A stretch of DNA of 64,000 nucleotides from Nonomuraea thailandensis (GTDB lineage: Bacteria; Actinomycetota; Actinomycetes; Streptosporangiales; Streptosporangiaceae), in the NCBI RefSeq assembly GCF_024172165.1, contig NZ_JAMZEB010000001.1, positions 682,001 to 746,000 of the forward strand, in the 5' to 3' direction. The notes below the pieces were generated by a model. It was not told the origin of the DNA, made no database searches, and saw only the letters and a program-made list of their open reading frames with translations. Numbering within the stretch: position 1 is the first letter of the stretch; the number at the start of each line of letters is the position of its first letter. Shown here piece after piece: positions 35,709-44,310 of this stretch. The translations under genes and the position numbers were made by a program.

Positions 35709-36926
35709 ATGATTACCCAGCCAGCAGCACTGAGCCCAGGTAGAGCGCGCCTCATCTTGGCCACATTGTTCCTCGGCATGTTCGTCCTGGGCAGCGCCGA
35801 ACTGCTCGTGGTCGGCGTGCTCGATCTGATCGCTGACGACCTTCAGGTCTCCATTCCCGCGGCCGGTACGCTGGTGACGGCCTACGCGGCGGGTCTGGCC
35901 CTCGGTGGTCCGATCCTGACCATGCTGACCATCAAGCTGAACAGGCGGGCTGTGCTGATCGGCGCGCTCCTCCTGTTCGCGCTGGCGAACCTGCTTCTGG
36001 TCCTGATCACCGATTACGGCCTGTTCCTCGCCGCGCGGGTCGTCGCCGGAGCTCTGCAGGGCGTGTTCATTGGTGCCGCGTTCTCGGCCGGGATCGCGGT
36101 CGTCCCGCCGGAGCGCATGGGCCGGGCGATGTCAGTGGTCATCTCCGGCGTCACGGTATCGGCCGCGCTGGGCTCGCCGCTGGGCACGCTGATCGGCCAG
36201 GCGCTGGGTTGGCGCGGCTCGTTCATCGCGGTCGTTGGGCTCACCGTGATCGCTCTGATCGCCACGCTGGTGCTGGTCCCTTCGGTCGCCAGCATCGACA
36301 GCGGCGCCGTCGGCCAGGCCAAGCACGCCTTCGCTCGTCGCGTCCTCGCCGTACTGGGCCTGACCTTCCTCGTGTACGCCTCGCTGTACGCCGCCCTGAC
36401 CTACCTCGTGCCGTTCCTCCAGGACGTCACCGGCGTCTCCGGCGCGCTGATCAGCGCGTTCCTCCTGGCCTACGGCGCGGCCACGGCAGCGGGCTCGTTC
36501 AGCGGCGGCCGGTTCGCCGACACCAACGCCGCACGCACCCTGATCGTCGGGACCACCGGTGTCGCGGTCTCCCTGCTGGCGCTCTACCTCATCGGCGGGA
36601 GCGCGGTCCTCGTGGCGCTGGGACTGCTGGCCTTGGGCCTGTTCATCGGCGTCATGACGCCCTCGCTCCAGTACCGCGTGATGAGCCTGGCCGGACCCGG
36701 TGGCGCGCTGGCGCAGTCGCTGCCCGCCTCCGCGGTCAACGTGGGCATCGCGTTCGGCTCGGCCGCCGGTGGTGTGGCGATCGGCAGCTCCACCGCCTCA
36801 TCCGCGGTGATCACCGGCTTGATCATCGCTGTGATCGTCATTCCGGTCGCCTGGGCCACGAGCTTCCTGAAGCCTCCGGCAGTCCAGGGCGCGGCGGAAC
36901 GAGCGGCCACCGTGGAGCCCGCGTAA
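35709..36926 (+). CDS. MFS transporter, DHA1 family (AraJ / chloramphenicol-exporter type)
   Basis: A 405-residue membrane protein of the 12-TM type. Helix 1 carries FLGMFVLGSAELLVVGVLDL, and the first loop AAGLALGGPILTMLTIKLNR with RRAVLIGALLL. ISGVTVSAALGSPLGTLIGQ with ALGWRGSFIAVVG is the motif C region characteristic of drug exporters. It starts at ATG 35709 after AGGAAAGAAG. It is divergent from tetR with operators between, so it is probably induced by its own substrate. It appears intact. Confidence 0.92.
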   Translation: MITQPAALSPGRARLILATLFLGMFVLGSAELLVVGVLDLIADDLQVSIPAAGTLVTAYAAGLALGGPILTMLTIKLNRRAVLIGALLLFALANLLLVLITDYGLFLAARVVAGALQGVFIGAAFSAGIAVVPPERMGRAMSVVISGVTVSAALGSPLGTLIGQALGWRGSFIAVVGLTVIALIATLVLVPSVASIDSGAVGQAKHAFARRVLAVLGLTFLVYASLYAALTYLVPFLQDVTGVSGALISAFLLAYGAATAAGSFSGGRFADTNAARTLIVGTTGVAVSLLALYLIGGSAVLVALGLLALGLFIGVMTPSLQYRVMSLAGPGGALAQSLPASAVNVGIAFGSAAGGVAIGSSTASSAVITGLIIAVIVIPVAWATSFLKPPAVQGAAERAATVEPA

Positions 36927-36983
36927 CACGGTGGCCAGCCAGCTGCCGGGTGTGGCCGCCGCATGTGACGGAGCGGGAATCCG

Positions 36984-38312
36984 CTACACCGGGCAGGCCG
37001 CCGCCACCTCCGGCAGGTCCGTGCGCACCCCGGCGATCGTGGCCGCCTTCGCTCCCGCGGCAAGCAGCCCGGCCAGCCCCGCGCAGGGCCGTTCGCCGGC
37101 CTGGGGCAGTAACCCGGGCAGCACCCGTGCGATCACCGCCCACGTCACCTCGTGCGCGCCCGCCAGGGTGGCGTCGTCAAGCGCCGCGACCACCCGGTTG
37201 AGCTTGACGAAGTCGCCAGTGACCAGCGCGATGGCCGCCTCCCCCAGCTCCGCCACCGGCACCTCGCCGCGGGCGGCCAGCGTCAGCAGGGCGTCGGTGG
37301 CGGCCGCGCGCTCCGCGGCCCGCTCGTGGCCCATGCCGCAAGTCAGCGCGTACGCCATGCCGGTGCCGAGCGAGCCCTGGCCGTGCACCAGATCCCCCAG
37401 CGCCCGCACCTGGCCATCGCTGCTGTCCATCCAGGGCGGCAGGCAGCAGGCCAGGTGAGCGGCCACGACCTCCCGATTCGACGGCAGGACGGGCGGCCAC
37501 TGGTCCAGCGTGTAAACGGTGTCGGGCCGCGGCTCCAGCAGCCCGCGGATCGGCTCCAGCACGGGCTCGGCCACGTGGGGCGTGGTGGGCAGGGTGATGG
37601 TGGCGCGCAGACTTCGCTCGACCCGGTATCCACTGCGGGTGTCGATGGAGACGGTCACCCGTGGGTCGGCCGGCCCGTCACCGCGCATCCAGGCCGAGCA
37701 GCCACGGCCCGCATCCGAAACAAGCCGCTCGGCGCGCCGCACTTCCCCGCTGGGCACCTCGCGCGGCAGCCGCAAGAGTGCTTGGGCGAGGTCGCAGGGC
37801 AGCGCCTGCACGCCGACGGCCTCCACGCGTTCGAGCCGGTCGAGCAGGACGCCTGGTTCGAGGTGGCCGGAGCCCGTCGTGGGGGTGGCCAGTAGGACGG
37901 GGTACCTGCCGCCGTTCTCGAACCGTCCGGCGATCTCGAGGGCACGACGGATGGCGAACCGGTCGAACGCATTCGGCGTCGCCGCCACGCGCCGAGCTGG
38001 GGCGGGTCGTCCGACAGAGTCCTGCCGTCCTGCGGGGACGCGAACGCCAGGAGGGCGTGCCGCAAGGTGCCGACGGTGCTTTCACGGGTCTGGTGCTCGT
38101 CGTGGCCGAAACATGCGGGTCGAACGGGTGCCACCATGGGTACAACGCCGCCCGCAACGCGGCGGGGTCTCGGTCGGACCCATTCGGCCAGCCCGGCCAG
38201 GAGGCGGGCGAACTCGTACAGGCCGGATGAGTAGCAGAACGCGGCCACGGCATGGGCGAGCTCTTCCGGCGAGCCGAAGGGCGGTGGCATCTGCCGTGGG
38301 TCACTCGGCGTG
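36984..38312 (-). pseudogene. DUF6493-like protein, 5'-truncated and frameshifted
   Basis: The C-terminal 330 residues form one open frame (36984 to about 37988): AATPNAFDRFAIRRALEIAG, YPVLLATPTTGSGHLEPGVL, RGLLEPRPDTVYTLDQWPPV. This looks like the C-terminal part of DUF6493-type proteins, which are large actinomycete proteins of unknown function often linked to SWIM zinc-finger proteins; I am only moderately sure. Upstream, in another frame, FGSPEELAHAVAAFCYSSGL and ESTVGTLRHALLAFASPQDG continue the same protein, so a frameshift lies near 37990. The beginning is missing beyond 38312, where a hairpin and IS21 debris follow. Confidence 0.55.
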
Positions 38313-38316
38313 GACT

Positions 38317-38364
38317 GAACCCTCCGGATTTGATGGACAGCCTCCATCAAATCCGGACGGGTTC
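38317..38364. repeat. Strong hairpin between the DUF6493-like pseudogene and istA debris
   Basis: Arms of 21 and 22 bases (38317-38337 and 38343-38364) pair throughout except for one unpaired base, around a 5-base loop. The core is TCCGGATTTGATGGA. It marks the junction of two unrelated sequences and could be an IS end or a terminator. Confidence 0.65.
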
Positions 38365-38369
38365 AAGCA

Positions 38370-38547
38370 CACGTTGACCACCTCGATGCAGGCCAGGCCG
38401 ATCTGCTCGGCTTGTCTGCGGCACCAGGCCGGAGTGCGCTGGTGGAAGGCGACCCGCTCGGGCGGGTAGTCGCCCAGATCGGTCTGCTTGCCCGACAGCT
38501 TGCGCGGATGCGTTTTGATCAGTGAACCGGTCCGGGTTTCGTGGAGG
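38370..38547 (-). pseudogene. istA: IS21-family istA, 3' fragment
   Basis: The minus strand reads GSLIKTHPRKLSGKQTDLGD and YPPERVAFHQRTPAWCRRQA, the C-terminal region of IS21 IstA. It continues the larger istA fragment at 39.8-40.9 kb, from which the IS3 element separates it. The frame is also off at the junction, and the C-terminus is lost at about 38370. Confidence 0.75.
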
Positions 38548-38618
38548 CTCTGGTGTGCCCGGGGTTGAGTGGAGGTGGATTTCTGGATTCTTGTGCCGCT
38601 TGATGAGAGGAAAGTGGC

Positions 38619-38924
38619 ATGGGACGACGGGGCTACCCGCCGGAGTTCCGGCGCAAGGTACTGGACCTGCTCGAAGCAGGCCGCGCGGCCACCGAGCTGG
38701 CGCATGACCTGGACATCAGCACACAGACGATCTACACGTGGCGACGCCAAGACCGCATCGACCGCGGCCTGGAGCCGGGCCTGACCAGCGGCGAGAAAGC
38801 CGAGCTAGCGGCTGCCAAGCGGCGCATCGCCGAGCTGGAGACCGAACTGCAGGCCACCCGGCGCGCGATCGAGCTCGTCCGCGAGGCGGCGCCCCCAAAA
38901 GACGGTTCGCAGCCATCGCGGTGA
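38619..38924 (+). CDS. IS3-family transposase OrfA
   Basis: A 101-residue DNA-binding subunit: YPPEFRRKVLDLLEAGRAAT and ELAHDLDISTQTIYTWRRQD (helix-turn-helix), then a coiled coil (EKAELAAAKRRIAELETELQ). Near its end the codons CCC CCA AAA contain the heptamer C CCA AAA (38894-38900). A -1 slip there joins OrfA to OrfB as ...PKRRFAAIAV, the normal IS3 fusion point. Confidence 0.9.
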   Translation: MGRRGYPPEFRRKVLDLLEAGRAATELAHDLDISTQTIYTWRRQDRIDRGLEPGLTSGEKAELAAAKRRIAELETELQATRRAIELVREAAPPKDGSQPSR

Positions 38925-39760
38925 TGGCCGGCGAAGGCATCCCGGTCGAGATCGCCTGCCGCGTCCTGAACGTGTCGGTGTCCGGCTACTACGCCTGGCA
39001 GGACCGGCCGCCCTCGCCGCGGGCCATTCGGCACGCCTGGCTGACCGACCTGATCCAGCAGATCCACCAGGACTCACGCGGCACCTACGGCGCCCGCCGG
39101 GTGCACGCCGAACTGACCCTCGGCCACCAGGTCACGGTCAGCCACGGAGCAGTGGAGCTGCTCATGCGCCGGGCCGGGCTGGAAGGCCTCAGCGGCCGGC
39201 CCAAGTGGCGACGCGCCAAGCCCGACCAGATCGCCACCGACCTGGTCGACCGCGCCTTCACCCGGACCGGCCCCAATCAGCTGTGGATCACCGACATCAC
39301 CGAACACCCGACCCGCGAGGGCAAGGTGTACTGCTGCGTGGTGCTGGACGCCTACTCCCGCCGGGTGGTCGGCTGGTCGATCGACTCCACCCAGACCGCC
39401 ACCCTGGTGACCAGCGCGTTAGGCATGGCCATCGACAACCGCACGCCACCCGCAGGAACGATCATCCACTCCGACCAGGGTGTCCAATTCGGATCCTGGG
39501 CCTTCACCCAGCGGGCCAAGGACTCCGGCCTGCTGCCCTCGATGGGCAGCGTCGGCGACTGCTTCGACAACGCCATGATGGAGTCGTTCTGGTCCCGGAT
39601 GCAGGTCGAACTCCTCGACCGTCAGCGCTGGAACACCCGCATCGAACTCGCCAACGCGATCTTCGCGTACCTGGAGATCTGGCACAACCGGCAACGACGA
39701 CACAGCAGCCTGGGCATGCTCACCCCGATACAGTTCGAGAACACACCCACCGTGGCATGA
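38900..39760 (+). CDS. IS3-family transposase OrfB, made by -1 frameshifting
   Basis: Read from the slip point: RRFAAIAVMAGEGIPVEIAC, the HTH_21-like block HQDSRGTYGARRVHAELTLG, then the DDE core GPNQLWITDITEHPTREGKV, GTIIHSDQGVQFGSWAFTQR and CFDNAMMESFWSRMQVELLD. The C-terminus YLEIWHNRQRRHSSLGMLTP is complete. The open frame extends upstream to 38738 but overlaps OrfA there, and no ribosome site supports separate initiation. The element looks intact and capable of activity. Confidence 0.9.
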   Translation, partial: RRFAAIAVMAGEGIPVEIACRVLNVSVSGYYAWQDRPPSPRAIRHAWLTDLIQQIHQDSRGTYGARRVHAELTLGHQVTVSHGAVELLMRRAGLEGLSGRPKWRRAKPDQIATDLVDRAFTRTGPNQLWITDITEHPTREGKVYCCVVLDAYSRRVVGWSIDSTQTATLVTSALGMAIDNRTPPAGTIIHSDQGVQFGSWAFTQRAKDSGLLPSMGSVGDCFDNAMMESFWSRMQVELLDRQRWNTRIELANAIFAYLEIWHNRQRRHSSLGMLTPIQFENTPTVA

Positions 39761-39803
39761 CAATCCAGGAACGCGACTCCACCGAACCCGGGGCACACCA
39801 CTC

Positions 39804-40916
39804 GCCGCCGCAGAAGAACTGCACCATGGTCGCGGTGGAGCGGACATTGAGCTGACGGCCTAGATACCGCCATGGGATCGAGTAGAGCACCTTGTCCACG
39901 CGGGCATGGATGTCCGGGCCGACCTTGGCCCTGCTCCAGCGTGACAGCACGAACGGCGCCTGCGGCAGCGCCTGCAATTGCCCGGCCTCGACAGCGTTGA
40001 ACACCACCAACGGTGCGGCATCGGCCAGCGGCCGGCACGCGCGAGTCCCGGCGACCTCCAGGCACCAGCGCACCGCCTGCTCGCGCATCTCCTCCAGACT
40101 GGCGAAGCTGCGGCCGCGCCAGAAGCTGTCACGGATATAGGGCATCGGCCGCTCGACGCTGGCCTTGTCGCGCGGTTTGCGGGAGCGGGCGGGGTCGACC
40201 AGCACGCCGTAATGCGCGGCCAGCTCGGCATGCGCGCAGTTGATCTTCGGATCATAAAGATCAGGACGATCCACGCCGGTCTTGAGGTTGTCCGGCACCA
40301 GCCTGGCCGGGCAGCCGCCGAAGAAGGCGAACGCGGCCACATGCGCACTGCTCCACGCTTGCTGATCCATCTTCAGCACGGGGTAAACGAACATGTGCCG
40401 GGAGGCGGGCAACACCATCACGAACGCCTGCACCGTGTGACGGCGACCGCTCCTCGGATCCGTCCAGCGGCCCAGCTGCCCGTAATCGATCTGCACCTCG
40501 GCGCCGGGTTCGACCTCGCGCAGACGCAGCACCCGCACCTGCGAAGCCCGCGCCTCCTCGGGCAGGTTCGCGTGCACATAACGGCGCATCGAGGCGATAC
40601 TGACCGCCAGCCCTTCCTCATCGCGCAGCCGCTGATGGATCGTGGTGACTGTCACCCCGCCTTGAGCTGCCCGACGATGTAGTCGCGGTGTTGCTCGATG
40701 GTCGGCCACGTCACCTGCCGCAGCCGACCGTCGGCCACCTCGGGAAACCACTCCCGCACTCGCGCTGCCCACTCGGCCGAGCTGATCGCCGCGCCGCCCG
40801 GCACGATCCCGGCCTCCTCCGCCGCGGCCACGTACTTGCGCACCGTATTACGCGCCAATCCCAAGCTCGCCGCGATCTCGTTCTTCGACCGGCCGGCATG
40901 CCAGTGCACCAAGATC
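39804..40916 (-). pseudogene. istA: IS21-family istA, main fragment
   Basis: The minus strand from 40916 gives EILVHWHAGRSKNEIAASLG and LARNTVRKYVAAAEEAGI (helix-turn-helix), then a one-base loss in a G run near 40660 (LKAG to VTVTTIHQRLRDE). The rve core follows: PGAEVQIDYGQLGRWTDPRS, PARLVPDNLKTGVDRPDLYD and RKPRDKASVERPMPYIRDSF, then VRSTATMVQFFCGGE. The IS3 element follows at once. The first 12 codons lie 3.4 kb away beyond the RIT element. No istB is found. Confidence 0.85.
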
Positions 40917-40948
40917 TCGGTGTTATGCAGAATTCTGCATAACACCGA
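40917..40948. repeat. 32-bp perfect palindrome at the left end of the RIT element
   Basis: Perfect dyad symmetry around AATT at 40931-40934. The arms are TCGGTG then TTATGCAGAA. It joins the target duplication TCGGTG (40917-40922), a 20-base core TTATGCAGAATTCTGCATAA, and CACCGA, where the long terminal repeat begins. The right end lacks this core. Confidence 0.95.
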
Positions 40949-41043
40949 TTATGCGGCGGCGTAGGTTATGCGGCTCGGCTGACCCCACCGGCCAGAAGTT
41001 ACTGGCCAGAGGGTATGTGGCCTGGTGAACACGCCGCATAATC
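40943..41043 (+). repeat. RIT terminal inverted repeat, left copy
   Basis: 101 bases, identical to the complement of 44210-44310. Inside are ATTATGCGGC (40949-40958), GTTATGCGGC (40965-40974), the inverted copy GCCGCATAAT (41033-41042), and GGCCAG AAGTTA CTGGCC (40990-41007). These are probable recombinase binding sites. Confidence 0.95.
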
Positions 41044-41105
41044 TTGGTTTCTGGCTGAGGCTGCTGTCTTGCTCGTGGTTTTTTCGACCGAACGAGGAGA
41101 CAGGG

Positions 41106-42305
41106 ATGAATGACCCGTTACGGGTTCAGTTCAGCGGCCCGCTGGCCAGGCACGCGCCCGATTTCCGGGCCGAGCTGGTCGCCCGGGGATACACACCGGG
41201 TTCAGCGGCGCCTCTCCTGCAGGTGGCGGCTCAGTTGAGCCGCTGGATGCAGGCCAGGGATCTGAATGTGGCCGACCTGACAGCCGAGCGTGTCCGGGAG
41301 TTCTTCGCTCAGCGCCGGGCGAAAGGGCTGAAGTGTCACATTTCGCCAAGGGCGCTCGGCTGGCTCACTGAACGCTTGGCGGCCGAGGACCTGCTGCCCG
41401 TGCCGGATCCGACGCCAATGTCCTCGCGCGATGAACTGCTGGCCCGCTATCGCCGCTACCTGATGCAGGAGCGGGGGCTCGCGGAGGGAACGACGACCCG
41501 GTACCTGACCGTGGCACGCCGGTTCCTGGCCGCGAGTCCACCAGACGAACATGTCGGCGGCGTGAGCGCTGCTGCGGCGCTCGCCTTCGTCACGGCCGAG
41601 TGCGCGGGGAAGAGCACCGGGTGGGCCGGGTGCGTAACGGTGGCCGTCCGGTCTTTCCTGCGATTCTTGCACCTGGACGGGCTGATCGCCGGGCCGCTGG
41701 CGCAGGCCGTGCTGATGCCCGCGCAGTGGCGGTTGTCGGCCTTACCCAACGCCACCGAGCCGGAGGCAGTGGCCGCGCTGCTGGCAAGCTGCGATCCAGG
41801 AACGATCGCTGGGCGGCGAGGCTACGCCGTACTGGTTGTGTTGGCGCGCTTGGGTCTGCGGGCTGGAGAGGTCGCTGCGCTGCAACTGTCTGACGTCGGC
41901 TGGCGGGACGGAACGCTGCGCGTGCGCGGCAAGGGCTCACGTGTGGACGTGCTGCCGCTTCCGGCTGATGTCGGGCAGGCGATCGGGGACTACGTGCGCG
42001 GCGGGCGGCCCCGTCAGGCTGATGGCGCGCTGTTCCGCCGGATCGGCGCACCGCATGGTGAGCTGGAAGGCTGCGCGGTGACCAACATCGTCTACCGCGC
42101 CTGCGACCGCGCTGGGCTGCCCCGGGCGGGAGCGCATCGACTCCGTCACGCCACCGCGACCGCGATGCTCAACGGCGGTGCTTCGCTGCCGCAGATCGCC
42201 CAGGTGCTCCGGCACACGGACCTGTCGACGACCGCCATCTACGCCAAGGCCGACCGGCAGGCCCTTGGGATGCTGGCCCGGCCATGGCCCGGAGGTGCGG
42301 CATGA
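41106..42305 (+). CDS. ritA: RIT tyrosine recombinase A
   Basis: A 399-residue tyrosine recombinase. The N-terminal arm and core-binding domain cover about 1-200 (AELVARGYTPGSAAPLLQVA, YRRYLMQERGLAEGTTTRYL). The catalytic domain carries VLARLGLRAGEVAALQLSDV (Arg I), RAGAHRLRHATATAMLNGGA (HxxR) and QVLRHTDLSTTAIYAKADRQ (His and Tyr). All catalytic residues are present. The ATG at 41106 follows GAGGAGA with 5 bases between; a start at 41025 inside the terminal repeat is less likely. Its TGA overlaps the ATG of ritB. Confidence 0.93.
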   Translation: MNDPLRVQFSGPLARHAPDFRAELVARGYTPGSAAPLLQVAAQLSRWMQARDLNVADLTAERVREFFAQRRAKGLKCHISPRALGWLTERLAAEDLLPVPDPTPMSSRDELLARYRRYLMQERGLAEGTTTRYLTVARRFLAASPPDEHVGGVSAAAALAFVTAECAGKSTGWAGCVTVAVRSFLRFLHLDGLIAGPLAQAVLMPAQWRLSALPNATEPEAVAALLASCDPGTIAGRRGYAVLVVLARLGLRAGEVAALQLSDVGWRDGTLRVRGKGSRVDVLPLPADVGQAIGDYVRGGRPRQADGALFRRIGAPHGELEGCAVTNIVYRACDRAGLPRAGAHRLRHATATAMLNGGASLPQIAQVLRHTDLSTTAIYAKADRQALGMLARPWPGGAA

Positions 42306-43225
42306 CCGACTTCCAGGCGGCTGCCGAACAATACCTCGCGCTGCGTCGCGCGCTCGGCTTCAAACTCACCCAGTCCCAGCGCATGCTGAACAGCTTCACC
42401 CGCTACCTGCACGAGCAGGAGGCCGCGGTGATCACCACGCAGATCGCCTTGGAGTGGTCGGTCCTGCCCGCTCAGGCCAGCCGCTGGTGGTGGCGGCAGC
42501 GGCTGAGCGTGGTGCGCGGGTTCGCCCGCTACCTGCAGGCCTTCGACCCAGCTACCGAGATCCCGCCAACGGGTCTGATCTACTCGCCTGTCCCACGCGC
42601 GATCCCGTACGCGTTCAGCGAGTACGACGTCGCCGCGCTCATGACCGCGGCCGGCGCCTTGGACCCGCCGTTGCGCGCGGCCACTTATCGGACCTTGATC
42701 GGTCTGGTGGCGATCACCGGCATGCGTATCGGCGAGGCGATCGCCCTGGACGACGATGACGTCCGTCCCCACGACCGCCTGATCGTGGTCCGGGACACCA
42801 AGTTCGGCAAGTCCCGTCAACTGGTGATCCATCCGACGGCAGCAGCGGCGCTGGCCGACTACGCCCGGACCAGGCAACACCATCGCCCGCACCCTGTGAC
42901 CAGCGCCTTCTTCGTCTCCACAGTGGGCACCCGGCTTCACTACCCGAACGTGTCGGCGCTGTTCCGGCGCTTGGCCGGTCAAGCAGGCCTGAGCCACCCG
43001 GACAACCGCTCGCCCCGGATGCACGACCTGAGGCACGGCTTCGCCATGACCACACTGGCTGGCTGGCACGCGGACGGCATCGACGCCGAACCGCTGCTGC
43101 CCGTGTTGTCCGCCTACCTCGGCCACGCGACACCCGCCGGCACCTACTGGTATCTGTCGGCCACTCCGGGATTGCTCGGGCAAGCTGCCCGACGGCTGGA
43201 AGCCTCCACGGAGGCGCGCTCATGA
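42302..43225 (+). CDS. ritB: RIT tyrosine recombinase B
   Basis: A 307-residue tyrosine recombinase. The core-binding part has EQYLALRRALGFKLTQSQRM and a Trp-rich stretch QASRWWWRQRLSVVRGFARY. The catalytic residues are in LVAITGMRIGEAIALDDDDV (Arg), RSPRMHDLRHGFAMTTLAGW (HxxR) and YLGHATPAGTYWYLSATPGL (His and Tyr). It starts at the ATG overlapping the ritA stop (ATGA) and ends overlapping ritC the same way, so the three are translationally coupled. Confidence 0.93.
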   Translation: MTDFQAAAEQYLALRRALGFKLTQSQRMLNSFTRYLHEQEAAVITTQIALEWSVLPAQASRWWWRQRLSVVRGFARYLQAFDPATEIPPTGLIYSPVPRAIPYAFSEYDVAALMTAAGALDPPLRAATYRTLIGLVAITGMRIGEAIALDDDDVRPHDRLIVVRDTKFGKSRQLVIHPTAAAALADYARTRQHHRPHPVTSAFFVSTVGTRLHYPNVSALFRRLAGQAGLSHPDNRSPRMHDLRHGFAMTTLAGWHADGIDAEPLLPVLSAYLGHATPAGTYWYLSATPGLLGQAARRLEASTEARS

Positions 43226-44211
43226 CACTCATCGCCCCAACCCTGGAGGCCTTCTTCGTCGAGCGGCTGGTCGGGCAGCGCAAGGCCAGCCCGCACACGA
43301 TCTCCTCCTACCGCGACAGCCTGAAGCTGCTGGTCGCCTTCGCATGTCAGCGCACCAGGACGCAGGCGTCCCGGCTGGACTTCGCTGACCTGGACGCACC
43401 ACTGATCGGCGCGTTCCTGGAGCACCTCGAACACGAACGCAACGCCAGCACCCGGACCCGCAATACCCGGCTGGCCGCGATCCGATCGCTGTTTCGGTTC
43501 GCGGCCCTGCGCCATCCCGAGCACGCGGGCCTCATCCAACGGGTCCTCGCGATCCCGAGCAAACGCCATGACCGCACCGACGTCTGCTTCTTGACCAAGC
43601 AGGAGATCGAGGCACTGCTCGCCGCGCCAGACCGGTCAACTCGCACCGGACGCCGCGACCACGCTCTGCTGGTCCTGGCGGCGCAGACCGGACTGCGCGT
43701 CTCCGAGTTGACCTCGCTGCGCCGCCGGGCCCTGAAGCTGGAAGCCAGCCCTCATCTCATCTGCACCGGGAAAGGCCGCAAGGAACGCGCCTGTCCACTC
43801 ACCCGCCAAACCGTCAAAGTGATGACGGCATGGCTTCGAGAGGTTCCCCCGGACGAGGACACGCCCCTGTTCCCAGGGCCGCGCGGCGGCGCGCTCAGCC
43901 GGGACGCGATCCGACGTCTGGTCACGCGGCATTGGCAGATCGCAGCCACCGATTGCCCGTCACTGCAGGACAAGCACGTCACCCCGCACACGCTCCGGCA
44001 CTCCTGCGCCATGTCGCTGCTGCACGCAGGTGTCGACCTATCGACAATCGCCCTCTGGCTCGGCCACGAGCAGATCACAACCGTCCAGATCTACCTTCAT
44101 GCCGACCTCGCCCTCAAGGAACAAGCCCTCGCCAAGACCAACAGCCCCCAGACCCGCCCCGGCCGCTACCACGCACCCGACACCCTGATCGCGTTCCTGG
44201 ACAGCCTTTGA
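43222..44211 (+). CDS. ritC: RIT tyrosine recombinase C
   Basis: A 329-residue tyrosine recombinase. The SAM-like N-terminal domain has ERLVGQRKASPHTISSYRDS and LEHERNASTRTRNTRLAAIR. The catalytic domain has LVLAAQTGLRVSELTSLRRR (Arg), KHVTPHTLRHSCAMSLLHAG (HxLR) and ALWLGHEQITTVQIYLHADL (His and Tyr). Its stop codon touches the inner edge of the right terminal repeat. All three proteins are presumably needed together. Confidence 0.93.
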   Translation: MTLIAPTLEAFFVERLVGQRKASPHTISSYRDSLKLLVAFACQRTRTQASRLDFADLDAPLIGAFLEHLEHERNASTRTRNTRLAAIRSLFRFAALRHPEHAGLIQRVLAIPSKRHDRTDVCFLTKQEIEALLAAPDRSTRTGRRDHALLVLAAQTGLRVSELTSLRRRALKLEASPHLICTGKGRKERACPLTRQTVKVMTAWLREVPPDEDTPLFPGPRGGALSRDAIRRLVTRHWQIAATDCPSLQDKHVTPHTLRHSCAMSLLHAGVDLSTIALWLGHEQITTVQIYLHADLALKEQALAKTNSPQTRPGRYHAPDTLIAFLDSL

Positions 44212-44310
44212 TTATGCGGCGTGTTCACCAGGCCACATACCCTCTGGCCAGTAACTTCTGGCCGGTGGGGTCAGCCGAGCCGCATAACCTACGCCGCCGC
44301 ATAATCGGTG
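44210..44310 (-). repeat. RIT terminal inverted repeat, right copy
   Basis: 101 bases, a perfect inverted copy of 40943-41043. Its outer end is directly followed by istA codons, without the extra palindrome seen on the left. Confidence 0.95.

Larger units (their letters stand above)
38551..39800 (+). mobile_element. IS3-family element, second copy, inserted in istA
   Basis: Ends TGGTGTGCCCGGGGTTGAGT (38551) and the complement of 39781-39800 are closely matched inverted repeats. CTC flanks both sides (38548-38550 and 39801-39803), the 3-base duplication usual for IS3. OrfA and OrfB overlap with a slippery site between them. Confidence 0.92.
40923..44304 (+). mobile_element. Recombinase-in-trio (RIT) element
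   Basis: Three tyrosine recombinase genes overlap stop-to-start by ATGA and are enclosed by a 101-base inverted repeat identical at all positions (40943-41043 and 44210-44310). TCGGTG flanks the unit on both sides (40917-40922 and 44305-44310). Removing the unit and one TCGGTG copy restores the istA reading frame (ITEILVHW). This gene trio with inverted repeats defines RIT elements. Confidence 0.92.
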
